Shown piece by piece: positions 1 to 8,096 of a stretch of DNA of 64,000 nt. Made by a program: the position numbers and the translations under genes. Below the pieces are notes generated by a model. The model was not told where the DNA came from. It did not search any database and worked only from the letters and a program-made list of their open reading frames with translations. Origin of the DNA: Fredericiella sp963839515 (GTDB lineage Bacteria > Chloroflexota > Anaerolineae > Caldilineales > Caldilineaceae). The stretch covers positions 62,001-126,000 of the forward strand of contig CAWIVN010000025.1 in NCBI GenBank assembly GCA_963839515.1. The letters run 5' to 3'. Each line of letters starts with the position of its first letter. The stretch's first letter is position 1.

Positions 1-892
1 CAAACAGGCGCTGGCCAAAGAAAAAGACGATCAAAACCGGCAGCAGGACCAGCAGGGCAACGGCCATCATGTAGTTGTAATTCGTGTTGCCGTAGGCACC
101 CCGGAACATGTTGAGGCCGACCGCCAGCACCTGCCTGTCAGTCGAGCGAATGTAGATCAACGGGTATAGAAAATTGTTCCAGTTGCCGATAAAGCCAAAG
201 ATCACGACCGTCGCCAGCGCCGGCTTTGAGAGCGGTATGACGATGTTCCAAAGAATGCGCCAGGATGACGCACCGTCAAGCCGCGCGGCTTCGTCCAACT
301 CGCGTGGGATGCCCATGAAGAACTGGCGCAGCAGAAAGATAAAGAATGCCCAGCCGAACCAGGGCGGCACCATCAGCGGCAGCCAGCTGTCGCTCCACCC
401 AAGCTTGGTAAACAGCACGTACTGCGGGATAACCGTCACTTCCTGCGGCAAAAGCATAGTCGCCAATACCAGGATGAAGAAGAAGTTCTTGCCCCGCGCC
501 CGCAGCCGGGCAAACGCAAAGGCCGCCAGGCAGCACGAAACCAGGTTGCCGATAATATTGTTGGTCGTGATGATCAGGGAGTTGACCAGGAAGCGGTTGA
601 ACGGCAAAAAGTCATTCCACCCCTTGGAGAAGTTCTCCCACTGGGCAGGGTTGGGTATCCACTGCGGTGGGAAGATGAAAATCTGCTTCTGATCCTTGAG
701 CGCCGAGGAAAGCATCCAAAGCAGCGGGATGATAAACAGGACGGCACCGGGCAACACGAGCGCATAGACGAGCACTGCCTGCAGAAACTTGCGCGTGCTG
801 GCTCGCTGCAGCCATGGCACCTGACGCGCCTGGGCGGGGCGCGGGGCCGAGGTGAGCGGTGGTTGGCTGGGTTGGTAGAGTTGTTCGCTCAT
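1..892 (-). CDS. Carbohydrate ABC transporter permease, MalG type (3' end outside window)
   Basis: This is an inner-membrane permease of the binding-protein-dependent type, passing sugar (substrate unknown) across the membrane with its partner permease just upstream. The frame is open from the ATG at 892 to the window edge, so about 297 residues are visible and the C terminus is missing. A hydrophobic segment follows a basic N terminus, and the EAA loop reads DEAARLDGASSWRILWNIVIPLSKPA, split here as DEAARLDGAS then WRILWNIVIPLSKPA. AGGAG lies about 7 bases before the ATG. The gap to the upstream permease stop is 10 bp, so the two are co-transcribed. The ATPase is not in view, as is common when one MsmX-like ATPase serves many systems. 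Confidence 0.9.
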   Translation of the reverse strand, partial: MSEQLYQPSQPPLTSAPRPAQARQVPWLQRASTRKFLQAVLVYALVLPGAVLFIIPLLWMLSSALKDQKQIFIFPPQWIPNPAQWENFSKGWNDFLPFNRFLVNSLIITTNNIIGNLVSCCLAAFAFARLRARGKNFFFILVLATMLLPQEVTVIPQYVLFTKLGWSDSWLPLMVPPWFGWAFFIFLLRQFFMGIPRELDEAARLDGASSWRILWNIVIPLSKPALATVVIFGFIGNWNNFLYPLIYIRSTDRQVLAVGLNMFRGAYGNTNYNYMMAVALLVLLPVLIVFFFGQRLF

Positions 893-902
893 ACGGTCGC
901 TC

Positions 903-1826
903 CTAGCGCGCACCCTCATCTTCGTAGTACACCCACTTGCGGCTGCCCCACAACTGGAGCAAGGTCAACGCCAGGATGATAGCGAATAAGATCCAGGCCA
1001 GCGCCGAGGCATATCCCATCTTCAAGTACTGAAACGCCGCCTGGTAAATATAGTACACATAGACAAACGTAGCCGTGCCGGGCCCTCCCTGCGTCATCAC
1101 CAGAACGTCAGTCAGGATCTGAAAAGATGCAATCGTGGTGATTACAAGCACGTAAAACAGGACCGGGGAGAGCATCGGCAGCGTGACAGTCCAGAACTCA
1201 TCCCACTGCTTGGCGCCGTCGATCTTGGCCGCTTCATACAGCGACGTTGGAATCGCCTGTAGGCCGGCCAACAAGATGATCATGTTGGCCCCGATCGCCC
1301 ACAGGCTCTTGATCACCAGCGCCGGCAGCGCCCACTGCGGGCTGGACAGCCACAGTGGCCCCTTGATGCCGATGAGGCTAAGCATGTAGTTGACCAGGCC
1401 TACCTGTGGATTAAACAGCCATAACCACAGAATGGAAACCGCCACACCGGAGGCGATCGACGGCATGTAGTAGACTACACGCAGCAAGGTCGTGCCCGGT
1501 AAGTGCTGGTTAAGCAGCAGCGCAACTGTCAGCGCCCCGATGGTGCCCAGGGTTACGGCCCCGAACGAGTAGAAAAAGGTGTTTTGGGTGGCAGTCCAGA
1601 ACAGCTTGTCCTGCGCCAGGTCGATAAAATTCTGCGCCCCGACCCATTCCACCGTCGTCAACCCCGTCCAGTTGGTAAAGCTAAAATACAGCGAGGCGAG
1701 TAGCGGCCCACCCGTAAACAGAATAAACCCGATCAACCAGAGGCCGATAAACAGGTAGAAGTCCCGCTCCTCGCGCTGCCGCAGCGTCAGCGGCTTCCGC
1801 GCCCGTGTCAACACCGTCTGCAGCAT
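903..1826 (-). CDS. Carbohydrate ABC transporter permease, MalF/UgpA type
   Basis: 307-residue inner-membrane permease, first permease of the operon. Six hydrophobic segments are visible, the first at residues 24-46, and the EAA loop contains YEAAKIDGAKQWDEFW followed by TLPMLSPV, which contacts the ATPase. Length and order (binding protein, MalF-type, MalG-type) are typical of sugar or glycerol-phosphate importers of the CUT1 family. The ATG at 1826 has AGGA about 10 bases upstream. It is separated from the binding-protein gene by 118 bp that hold a strong hairpin. The substrate cannot be told from sequence; the divergent LacI-type gene suggests a sugar. Confidence 0.92.
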   Translation of the reverse strand: MLQTVLTRARKPLTLRQREERDFYLFIGLWLIGFILFTGGPLLASLYFSFTNWTGLTTVEWVGAQNFIDLAQDKLFWTATQNTFFYSFGAVTLGTIGALTVALLLNQHLPGTTLLRVVYYMPSIASGVAVSILWLWLFNPQVGLVNYMLSLIGIKGPLWLSSPQWALPALVIKSLWAIGANMIILLAGLQAIPTSLYEAAKIDGAKQWDEFWTVTLPMLSPVLFYVLVITTIASFQILTDVLVMTQGGPGTATFVYVYYIYQAAFQYLKMGYASALAWILFAIILALTLLQLWGSRKWVYYEDEGAR

Positions 1827-1903
1827 CAGTGCGCTGTCCTTTCACAATGCCGCACCGGAGTCATGCGATGCGGCGCAACTACCAATATCCCGGGGGCCTA
1901 CAA

Positions 1904-1934
1904 TGTCCCGGGGACCTGTGAGGTCCCCGGGACA
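1904..1934. repeat. 14-bp perfect palindrome between binding-protein and permease genes
   Basis: Arms at 1904-1917 and 1921-1934 are perfect reverse complements around a 3-base loop. No T run follows on either strand, so it is not a classical terminator. A close relative sits at 48880-48908. In the transcript it lies just after the binding-protein gene, where hairpins commonly protect the upstream message or reduce read-through into the permeases; that role is inferred. Confidence 0.75.
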
Positions 1935-1944
1935 AATCCGCCTG

Positions 1945-3309
1945 CTAGCTCTTCGCCTTCGCCGCCGCATCTTCGAGGATGGGCGTGCCATCCTTGATGA
2001 TCGCCGCCACCGCATCCGGGACGGTCATGTCACCCGTCTGCACCAGTTGCGTGTTGCGCGTGAACACGTCCAGGATCTCGCCGCCCGCTAACGTGATGTA
2101 CGGGTGACCGGTAACGGCATAGTTCTTGAGCGCGTCCAGGTAGTAGCTGGCGTGCTCTGGTGCACCCTCAGAGTTCAGCCAGCTGTCGTAGGCGGACTCG
2201 CGCGCAGGTGAACCACGGCCCGAAGCGCCCCACATGAATTCCATGCCTTCCTTAGACAGGTATTCGCTGAGATACTGCCACGCCGCCTCCGGATGTTTGG
2301 AATCGCGCGTGATGCCGAAACCGCTGCCGAACGCGCCCGTCTTCGCTCCTACCGGTCCCTTTGGCCACGGCGCCACGTCCCACTTAAACGTTGAGTTGGC
2401 GATCAGCGTCGGCGTGCCCCACGAAGCCAAGGCAAACATGGCCGCCTGGCCTGCCACCCATGGCCCAGCTGGGATCGCCGCCGACTGCGCAGGCAGTGGC
2501 GCAACCTTGTGTACGTGGATCAGGTCCGCCCACCACTGCAGGGCTGCCAGGCTCTCCGGCGAGTCCAACAAGATCTTGGTCTCGGTATCGTCCAGCACTT
2601 CACCACCCCACGGCCCCACCAGCGTGATGCCATGCTCGTTGCCCAACTCCACTACGTTGTTGTAATATCCGCCGTAGCCCCACTGGTTCTCCCCTACGGT
2701 CAATTTCTTCGCCGCTTCGAGGAAGTTGTCCATCGTCCAGGTATCGTCAGGATAGGCCACGCCCGCCGCGTCAAATAGGTCCTTGTTGTAACCCAAGATA
2801 ATGGGGCCGTGATCGTACGGGATTCCGTGCTGCTTATCGTCGTAGCGATAAAGGCGGAGCGCTTCTTCCCAGATATCCTTGACGTTGAATTTAGTATCTG
2901 CGTCGATGAAGTCCTGCGTGCTGACGACAATGCCTTCGTGGTTCCACGGGCGCGAATAGCGGCCGTGTACATATATCACGTCGGGCAGAGTGCCTGCCGC
3001 GGCCCAGGTGGGCACGATTTGGTTGTGGTCCGCCCATGTGTTGTACGTGATCTCGATCTTCGTGTCCGGGTGTTCAGCGATGTACTTCTTGTCAAACTCG
3101 TCTTGGTGCGGCCGGAACGCGGCTTCCCAGTGGTGGCCAAACGTCAACGTGACCGGTTCTGCCGCGGCTGCTGCTCCTCCGCCCTCGCCCGTCGTTGCCG
3201 CAGGCGCGGCGGCCGGCGGCGCCGCACAGGCGGCAAGTAGAACAGCACTGGCTGCACCTGCCCCAGCCATCTGCAAAAACTGCCGGCGAGACAACTGATT
3301 GCTTTGCAT
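1945..3309 (-). CDS. Sugar ABC transporter substrate-binding lipoprotein (Tat signal)
   Basis: 454-residue extracellular solute-binding protein, family 1. The N terminus has a twin-arginine motif (SRRQFLQMAG, residues 7-16) followed by a lipobox LLAAC with Cys at about 28, then an Ala/Pro/Gly-rich linker, so it is probably exported folded by Tat and tethered as a lipoprotein. The mature part begins with VTLTFGHHWE and continues like maltose/glycerol-phosphate binding proteins. The ATG at 3309 is preceded by GGGAGG at ideal spacing. It heads the operon with the two permeases and faces the LacI-type regulator, which probably controls it. The ligand is unknown. Confidence 0.92.
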   Translation of the reverse strand: MQSNQLSRRQFLQMAGAGAASAVLLAACAAPPAAAPAATTGEGGGAAAAAEPVTLTFGHHWEAAFRPHQDEFDKKYIAEHPDTKIEITYNTWADHNQIVPTWAAAGTLPDVIYVHGRYSRPWNHEGIVVSTQDFIDADTKFNVKDIWEEALRLYRYDDKQHGIPYDHGPIILGYNKDLFDAAGVAYPDDTWTMDNFLEAAKKLTVGENQWGYGGYYNNVVELGNEHGITLVGPWGGEVLDDTETKILLDSPESLAALQWWADLIHVHKVAPLPAQSAAIPAGPWVAGQAAMFALASWGTPTLIANSTFKWDVAPWPKGPVGAKTGAFGSGFGITRDSKHPEAAWQYLSEYLSKEGMEFMWGASGRGSPARESAYDSWLNSEGAPEHASYYLDALKNYAVTGHPYITLAGGEILDVFTRNTQLVQTGDMTVPDAVAAIIKDGTPILEDAAAKAKS

Positions 3310-3640
3310 GTTTCCTCCCAGGGACTACGGTTGTTATAAAAACGGCTATGTAGTGCCGCAGGTGCATGGGGTGGCAGCTGCGTGGAGCGAACCAGTACAA
3401 TTTGCAGGGGAGCACGCGACATGATGCGGAGCGGGCGGTGCGGATCCCCAGTTATCAAAATGAAAGTAATGTTGCTTGGGAGCTAATAGGACTACAAACA
3501 GACGGTCACGTGCCGGATATTTCCAAAACGCTAGACAGCCTTGCACGCGTGTGATAGCATATGGTATGCGTACCACACGCAGACATCATACTCTGTGTCA
3601 TGGATGATGTCAAGCCGTTTTTTGGACATTTACCCCAACC
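3310..3640. other. Divergent promoter region between ABC operon and LacI-type gene
   Basis: 331 bp with no gene. It contains several inverted repeats close to the regulator start: 7-bp arms GCGTGTG (3547-3553) and CACACGC (3574-3580), and 8-bp arms GACATCAT (3582-3589) and ATGATGTC (3604-3611). A 14-bp near-palindrome at 3562-3575 is described separately. No clear -35/-10 pair could be assigned in either direction. Confidence 0.6.
3562..3575. promoter_or_regulatory. Candidate LacI-family operator
   Basis: TGGTATGCGTACCA is a 14-bp pseudo-palindrome (12 of 14 positions symmetric) with a central GC, the length and symmetry usual for operators of LacI-family repressors (for example TGGAAACGTTTCCA-like sites). 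It lies 66 bp before the LacI-type gene and in the shared control region of the sugar ABC operon. Assignment as operator is inferred. Confidence 0.45.
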
Positions 3641-4651
3641 ATGACGACGATTCGTGACGTTGCCAGGCGCGCGGGTGTGGCGCCCATCACCGCTTCCCGC
3701 GCGCTCAACAATTCGGGGTATGTCAGCGCCGAAGCGCGCGCCCGCGTCCATCGCGCCGCCGCCGAGCTCAACTACGTGCCCAACATGTTGGCCAACAGCC
3801 TCCGCTCCAACCGAACGCAGACGCTGGCGCTGGTGCTCTCCGATATTTCTAACCCTTTCTGGACGACCGCCGCCCGTGGTGTGGAAGACGAGGCCAGCCG
3901 CTGCGGCTTTACCGTGATCTACTGCAACACCGATGCCGGCGAGCAAAAGCAGGCGCAGTACATATCGATGCTGTTGCGCCGCCGCGTCGATGGTGTGCTG
4001 ATCGTACCGGCATCTTCTTCCGGCGAATCAGTGCGGGCGCTGCAGGCCCAGGATGTCAAGGTCGTCGTGCTTGACCATCTGCTCAAGGATGTTGCCGTCG
4101 ATGTCGTGCGCGGGGCTTCGTGCGAAGGTGCGCGCCAATTGGTCAACCATCTGATCGAGCTTGGCCACCGCCACATTGCGCTGCTTACCGGCCCTGCCGA
4201 GTTGTTCACCGCGCAAGAACGAGCCATTGGCTACCGCGCGGCGCTCCACGATGCGCGCATTGCCGTCGACGAAAGCTTGATGTTGTTTGGCAGCTACACG
4301 GTGGAGAGTGGTGTCGCCTTAACCGAGCGCATCCTGCAAATGCAGCCACGGCCCACGGCCATCTTCGCCGCCAACAACTTCCTGGCCGCCGGCGCCCTGC
4401 GCACCCTCTACCAAAATGGCCTACGCGTGCCCGCCGACATCTCCCTTACCTCGTTTGACGATCTGCCCTTCGAGTATTTGCTGAATCCATTCTTGACCGT
4501 CGTCAAGCAGCCCGCCTATGAGCTAGGCAGCACGGCTGCCAAGCTGCTGCTCCGGCGTATCAACCATCCCGAAGAAACCACGCGCCAGGAAATCGTGCTC
4601 CCTATCGAGATGGTGATCCGCACCTCGACCGCCCCGCCCCCACTGCCCTAG
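3641..4651 (+). CDS. LacI-family transcriptional regulator
   Basis: 336 residues. The N-terminal helix-turn-helix (TTIRDVARRAGVAPITASRAL, residues 2-22, with hinge helix around 50-60 containing LANSLRS) is classic LacI. The rest is a periplasmic-binding-like sensor domain (TLALVLSDISNPFW, residues about 64-77, through SFDDLPFEYLLNPFLTVVKQP near 280-300). It is a cytoplasmic DNA-binding protein that most likely responds to the sugar, or its phosphate, taken up by the divergent ABC system and regulates both directions from the 3310-3640 region. The effector is not known. Confidence 0.93.
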   Translation: MTTIRDVARRAGVAPITASRALNNSGYVSAEARARVHRAAAELNYVPNMLANSLRSNRTQTLALVLSDISNPFWTTAARGVEDEASRCGFTVIYCNTDAGEQKQAQYISMLLRRRVDGVLIVPASSSGESVRALQAQDVKVVVLDHLLKDVAVDVVRGASCEGARQLVNHLIELGHRHIALLTGPAELFTAQERAIGYRAALHDARIAVDESLMLFGSYTVESGVALTERILQMQPRPTAIFAANNFLAAGALRTLYQNGLRVPADISLTSFDDLPFEYLLNPFLTVVKQPAYELGSTAAKLLLRRINHPEETTRQEIVLPIEMVIRTSTAPPPLP

Positions 4652-4708
4652 TGCCGCGTCGTCACACATCGTCGCAATCGTCATCTATCGTTGCGTATCG
4701 GCGTCCAG

Positions 4709-4749
4709 TTCGCACGCCTTCGTGCGAATTTGCGGCACGCCTTCGTGCC
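4709..4749. repeat. Two adjacent CACGCCTTCGTG-core hairpins
   Basis: Arms TTCGCACG (4709-4716)/CGTGCGAA (4721-4728) and GGCACG (4734-4739)/CGTGCC (4744-4749), each around a CCTT loop. The same core, with different but still complementary arms, recurs at 24919-24938 and inside the elements at 15419 and 20420. They lie in the 238-bp gap between the LacI-type gene and the carotenoid cluster; the rest of that gap shows nothing I can name. Confidence 0.6.
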
Positions 4750-4889
4750 CCGATTCCAACTCGCTACCTCGACGTTAACCGCAAATAGAACATACGTCAC
4801 CGACAAGTGCCGCTGCGTCCCCCACAATGATGCCACCGGGTACACCGGCAACAGTGATATTTGACGTTGGACAGGCACGAGGCGCCTAC

Positions 4890-5711
4890 ATGACGTACTT
4901 TGGTTTTCTAGCCTATTTTCTCGGCATCCCTATCGCCATCCTGGCCCTGGTCGCCTGGTGGGACGAGCGCCGCGGGCGCAAGCTGCCGGCCGTGCTGTCC
5001 AGTTGGTCCCCCTATGCAGTGATCGCCGCTATCTGTGCCGTCGCCTTGATCTACACGACCCCGTGGGACAACTACCTGGTCGCCACCCGTGTCTGGTGGT
5101 ATCACCCGGAGCTGGTCACCGGCTTCGTGATCGGCTGGGTGCCCATCGAGGAATACACCTTCTTTGTCCTCCAGCCTATTCTGACCGGGCTCTGGCTGGT
5201 CTTCCTGGCGCGTCGCCTCACTCCGCCCACTGCCCAGATCGACACCTCCCACGCCGGCCTGCAGCGTTGGGGCGCGCTGGCCGCCTTCACCGTCCTCTGG
5301 CTCATTGCGCTGCTCATCCTCTTTACGGGCAAGCAGCCGTTAACCTACCTGGCCCTGCTGCTGGCCTGGGCGCTCCCGCCCCTGATGCTTCAGGTCGGCT
5401 TCGGCGGCGATATCCTCTGGCACTATCGCAAGCTGATCCTGTGGACGCTGATTCCCGCCACTATTTACCTCTGCGTCGCCGATGCGCTCGCCATCGAATC
5501 GGGCACCTGGACGATCAACCCCGAGCAGTCGGTCAACTTCTTCGTCGGCGGCCTCCCTTTCGAGGAGATCGTCTTCTTTTTTGTCACCAACGTCATGATC
5601 GCCGTGGGCACGACGCTGGTACTGGCGCGCCAAAGCCAGGAACGTGCCCCGCGCAGTGTATTGTCGCTGCTCCATCGCATGACAGGCCGCCATCCCGCCC
5701 CTGCCAATTGA
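4890..5711 (+). CDS. Lycopene cyclase, fused CrtYc-CrtYd type
   Basis: Integral membrane cyclase that closes the beta-ionone ring(s) of lycopene. About 273 residues with seven or so hydrophobic segments and the two pseudo-repeat signatures of the heterodimeric/fused cyclase family: PWDN in the first half, then WVPIEEYTFF (end of CrtYc-like half) and LPFEEIVFFF (end of CrtYd-like half). The fused form is known from archaea, Bacteroidetes and fungi. I chose the ATG at 4890 (MTYFGFLAYF), where the first membrane segment begins; an in-frame ATG at 4827 would add 21 residues without similarity. It is the first gene of the carotenoid cluster. Confidence 0.87.
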   Translation: MTYFGFLAYFLGIPIAILALVAWWDERRGRKLPAVLSSWSPYAVIAAICAVALIYTTPWDNYLVATRVWWYHPELVTGFVIGWVPIEEYTFFVLQPILTGLWLVFLARRLTPPTAQIDTSHAGLQRWGALAAFTVLWLIALLILFTGKQPLTYLALLLAWALPPLMLQVGFGGDILWHYRKLILWTLIPATIYLCVADALAIESGTWTINPEQSVNFFVGGLPFEEIVFFFVTNVMIAVGTTLVLARQSQERAPRSVLSLLHRMTGRHPAPAN

Positions 5712-5736
5712 GTCCTCTTAGTGAAGGAAAAATGCT

Positions 5737-6615
5737 GTGGGCGTCGAACTGCGTGCATTTCAAACTCCCGAACATGGGCCGTTCTATTGGCCGGGTCATG
5801 AACACGGCGGCGAGCATCCCGCCAACGCTGCCCTGCTCATCCACGGCTTTCCCGGCACACCCTCCGAGCTGCGCCGCGTCGGCCACCTGTTGCACCGGGA
5901 AGGCTGGACCACCCAAGGGCTCCTCCTGCCCGGCTTTGGCCACTCCATCGCCGAACTGCCCCAACGGCGCCACGCCGACTGGGTGGCAGCCATCGAACAT
6001 GCGCTGTCGCATCTCCAGCGCGACCACCGCCGTGTCATCCTGGTCGGCAACTCGATGGGCGCCGCCCTCGCCCTGCATGTGGCGGCGCGGCAGCCGGTTG
6101 CCGGCGTGGTCCTGTTCGCCCCCTTCTGGCGCGTCGATTCCTGGCTGGACAAGGTGTTTCCGGTGGCCGCCACCGTACTCCCGCGGATCAAGCCCTTTCA
6201 GCGGGCCGACTTCGCCGACCCCAAGTTCCGCAACACGCTGCACCAATTCATGCCCGAGGCCGACCTGGACGACGCCGAGGTGCAGGCAGCCATCCGGGAG
6301 CTGCGCATCCCCGTGCGCATCTTGGGCCAGGTTCGCCGCAGCGGCCAGCTTGGCTACAGCGCCGCGGCCCACGTTATGGCCCCTACCCTCGTGATTCAAG
6401 GCGCGCAGGACCCCTTGGTCAAGCCCGCCGTGACAAAACGCCTTGCCGCTCGCCTGCCGAACCTGGCCGACTATGTCGAGGTGCCCGGCGATCACGAGCT
6501 GATCAATGCCAACGATGCCAGCTGGCCCGCCATCGCCGCCGCCGTGAGCCGCTATGCCAGCGTCATTGCCGCGCCGGGGACCGGCCGCTCCCACCAACCT
6601 GCCAACAGCTACTGA
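5737..6615 (+). CDS. Alpha/beta hydrolase (esterase/lysophospholipase-like)
   Basis: 292 residues, cytoplasmic. Oxyanion region LLIHGFPGTP (about 33-42), nucleophile elbow GNSMGA (Ser near 106), acid in APTLVIQGAQDPL (Asp near 220) and His in PGDHELI (near 248), so the triad looks complete. It resembles carboxylesterases and monoglyceride lipases. Translation starts at GTG 5737, with AAGGAAA just upstream; an ATG at 5732 is out of frame. It sits between the lycopene cyclase and cruF with short gaps. A role in acylation or turnover of carotenoid glycosides is conceivable but not shown. Confidence 0.8.
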   Translation: MGVELRAFQTPEHGPFYWPGHEHGGEHPANAALLIHGFPGTPSELRRVGHLLHREGWTTQGLLLPGFGHSIAELPQRRHADWVAAIEHALSHLQRDHRRVILVGNSMGAALALHVAARQPVAGVVLFAPFWRVDSWLDKVFPVAATVLPRIKPFQRADFADPKFRNTLHQFMPEADLDDAEVQAAIRELRIPVRILGQVRRSGQLGYSAAAHVMAPTLVIQGAQDPLVKPAVTKRLAARLPNLADYVEVPGDHELINANDASWPAIAAAVSRYASVIAAPGTGRSHQPANSY

Positions 6616-6629
6616 TCCCAGGCGTCTCT

Positions 6630-7445
6630 ATGTCTTTACTCTCCACCCCTACCCACCACAGCGCGGACCCACGCCGCTGGGCCCAGGCCCTGCTCGCCGT
6701 CCTGGCGCAGCCGCGCTACTGGCTCATCGTCGCCTGGGCCCTGACCATGATCTCCATCCCCATCATCCGCTGGGTCGTGGGCGACAGTGTTCTGCACTGG
6801 GGTGTCATCGCCGGCGTCCTGCTCCAGGCTGCCGCCGTCCTGGTCGTCGTGCACGCCGCCTGGGGCACGCGCGAGACGCTGCGCGTGGTGGCCATTGTCG
6901 TGCCGCTCGCGTGGCTCGTCGAGCGCGTCGGCAGCACGACCGGCATCCCCTTCGGCAGCTACTACTACACTCCCTCTCTTGCCCCGCTGTTGGGCGGTGT
7001 GCCGCTCATCATCCCCATCGCCTGGCTGATGATGCTGCCCCCTGCCTGGGCCGTCGCCGCTGCCATCACCGGCCGGTCCAGTGGCTGGCGTTTTGTCGTC
7101 GTCAGCGCCCTGGCGTTTACGGCCTGGGACCTCTTTCTCGACCCCCAGATGGTCGGCTGGGGCTACTGGGTATGGAACCAGCCTGGCGGCTACTTTGGCA
7201 TTCCCTGGATAAACTTCGTCGGCTGGTTCCTCGCCGCGGCCCTGATCACGCTCGCCGTCCGCCCCCAGCAGCCGCCGATTACCCCCTTGCTCGTCGTCTA
7301 CACCATCACCTGGTTCCTGCAAAGCGTCGGCCAGGCCGTTTTCTGGCACATGCTGGGACCCGCGCTGGTCGGTTTTGTGGGAATGGGAGCCTTTGTTGTA
7401 TTGTCCATTCGCAGTCGCATGCGCACGCTGAAGGCGCTCGCATAA
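6630..7445 (+). CDS. cruF: Carotenoid 1,2-hydratase, CruF family
   Basis: 271-residue polytopic membrane protein. The motif WDLFLDPQMV, then W.W..PGGYFGIPW.NF.GW (residues about 162-200), is diagnostic of the CruF/bisanhydrobacterioruberin hydratase family, which adds water to the psi end group of acyclic or monocyclic carotenoids. In Chloroflexus and cyanobacteria CruF makes the 1'-hydroxy group that a glycosyltransferase then decorates, and here a glycosyltransferase follows within 700 bp. It is likely part of one transcript running from 4890 to 10863. Confidence 0.87.
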   Translation: MSLLSTPTHHSADPRRWAQALLAVLAQPRYWLIVAWALTMISIPIIRWVVGDSVLHWGVIAGVLLQAAAVLVVVHAAWGTRETLRVVAIVVPLAWLVERVGSTTGIPFGSYYYTPSLAPLLGGVPLIIPIAWLMMLPPAWAVAAAITGRSSGWRFVVVSALAFTAWDLFLDPQMVGWGYWVWNQPGGYFGIPWINFVGWFLAAALITLAVRPQQPPITPLLVVYTITWFLQSVGQAVFWHMLGPALVGFVGMGAFVVLSIRSRMRTLKALA

Positions 7446-7466
7446 AACGCCCATCAGGCAAACCCA

Positions 7467-8096
7467 ATGCTCGCACTGGTTATCTGGACTGTCACTGCTT
7501 TTCTCGCCGGATCCCTGCCCTTGTCGGTCTGGCTCGGCCGGGGGGTGCTCAAGCGGGACATCACTCGCTACGGCGATGCCAATCCAGGGGCCACCAACGT
7601 CATGCGGGCCGGCGGCAAGAAGTTGGGCGCCCTCGCGCTGCTGCTCGACACGCTCAAGGCGCTGCTGCCGGTCAGCGCCGCCTACTACTGGGCGGGCATT
7701 CAGGACTGGCGCATCATCCCGATTGCCGTGGCGCCGATCGCCGGCCACGCTTTCTCGCCTTTTCTCCACTGGCGCGGCGGCAAGGCCGTGGCGACCTCGC
7801 TCGGCACGTGGATGGCGCTCACGATCTGGGAGGGACCAACCTTTGGCGGCCTGCTCCTCTGGCTCTTTTCCTCCCTGGTAGGTGCCAACGGCTGGGCCGT
7901 GCTTTTCATGTTTCTGTGCATCTTGCCTATCCTGCTCCTGCTGCCGCCCTCCTGGCACCTGCTGGGTGCGCCGCCTTCGCCCGGCATCATTGTCGGCGTT
8001 TGGCTGGGCAATGCCGCCATCGTTCTCTACAAGCATCGCACTGATCTCGCGCATCCGCCGCAATGGCGCGGGCGCCGAAAGTCGACAAGTTTATGA
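7467..8096 (+). CDS. plsY: Glycerol-3-phosphate acyltransferase PlsY
   Basis: 209-residue membrane enzyme that transfers the acyl group from acyl-phosphate to glycerol-3-phosphate, the first step of phospholipid synthesis. Signatures: GSLPLSVWLGR (about 14-24), GDANPGATNVMRAGGKKLG (36-54), GHAFSPFLHWRGGKAVATSLG (95-115). It lies inside the carotenoid cluster and its last bases overlap the next gene (TGA within ATGA), so the two are translationally coupled. PlsY is usually near plsX or house-keeping genes; its place here may reflect coordinated membrane synthesis, or a local carotenoid-lipid acylation role that sequence cannot prove. Confidence 0.93.
   Translation: MLALVIWTVTAFLAGSLPLSVWLGRGVLKRDITRYGDANPGATNVMRAGGKKLGALALLLDTLKALLPVSAAYYWAGIQDWRIIPIAVAPIAGHAFSPFLHWRGGKAVATSLGTWMALTIWEGPTFGGLLLWLFSSLVGANGWAVLFMFLCILPILLLLPPSWHLLGAPPSPGIIVGVWLGNAAIVLYKHRTDLAHPPQWRGRRKSTSL

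Noticed and set aside
5593..8063. Long antisense open frames (334 and 475 codons) opposite the hydrolase, cruF and plsY genes
   Set aside because: They are Gly/Asp/Gln/Arg-rich mirror frames of GC-rich genes with clear homologues on the other strand and have no domain or ribosome-binding site.
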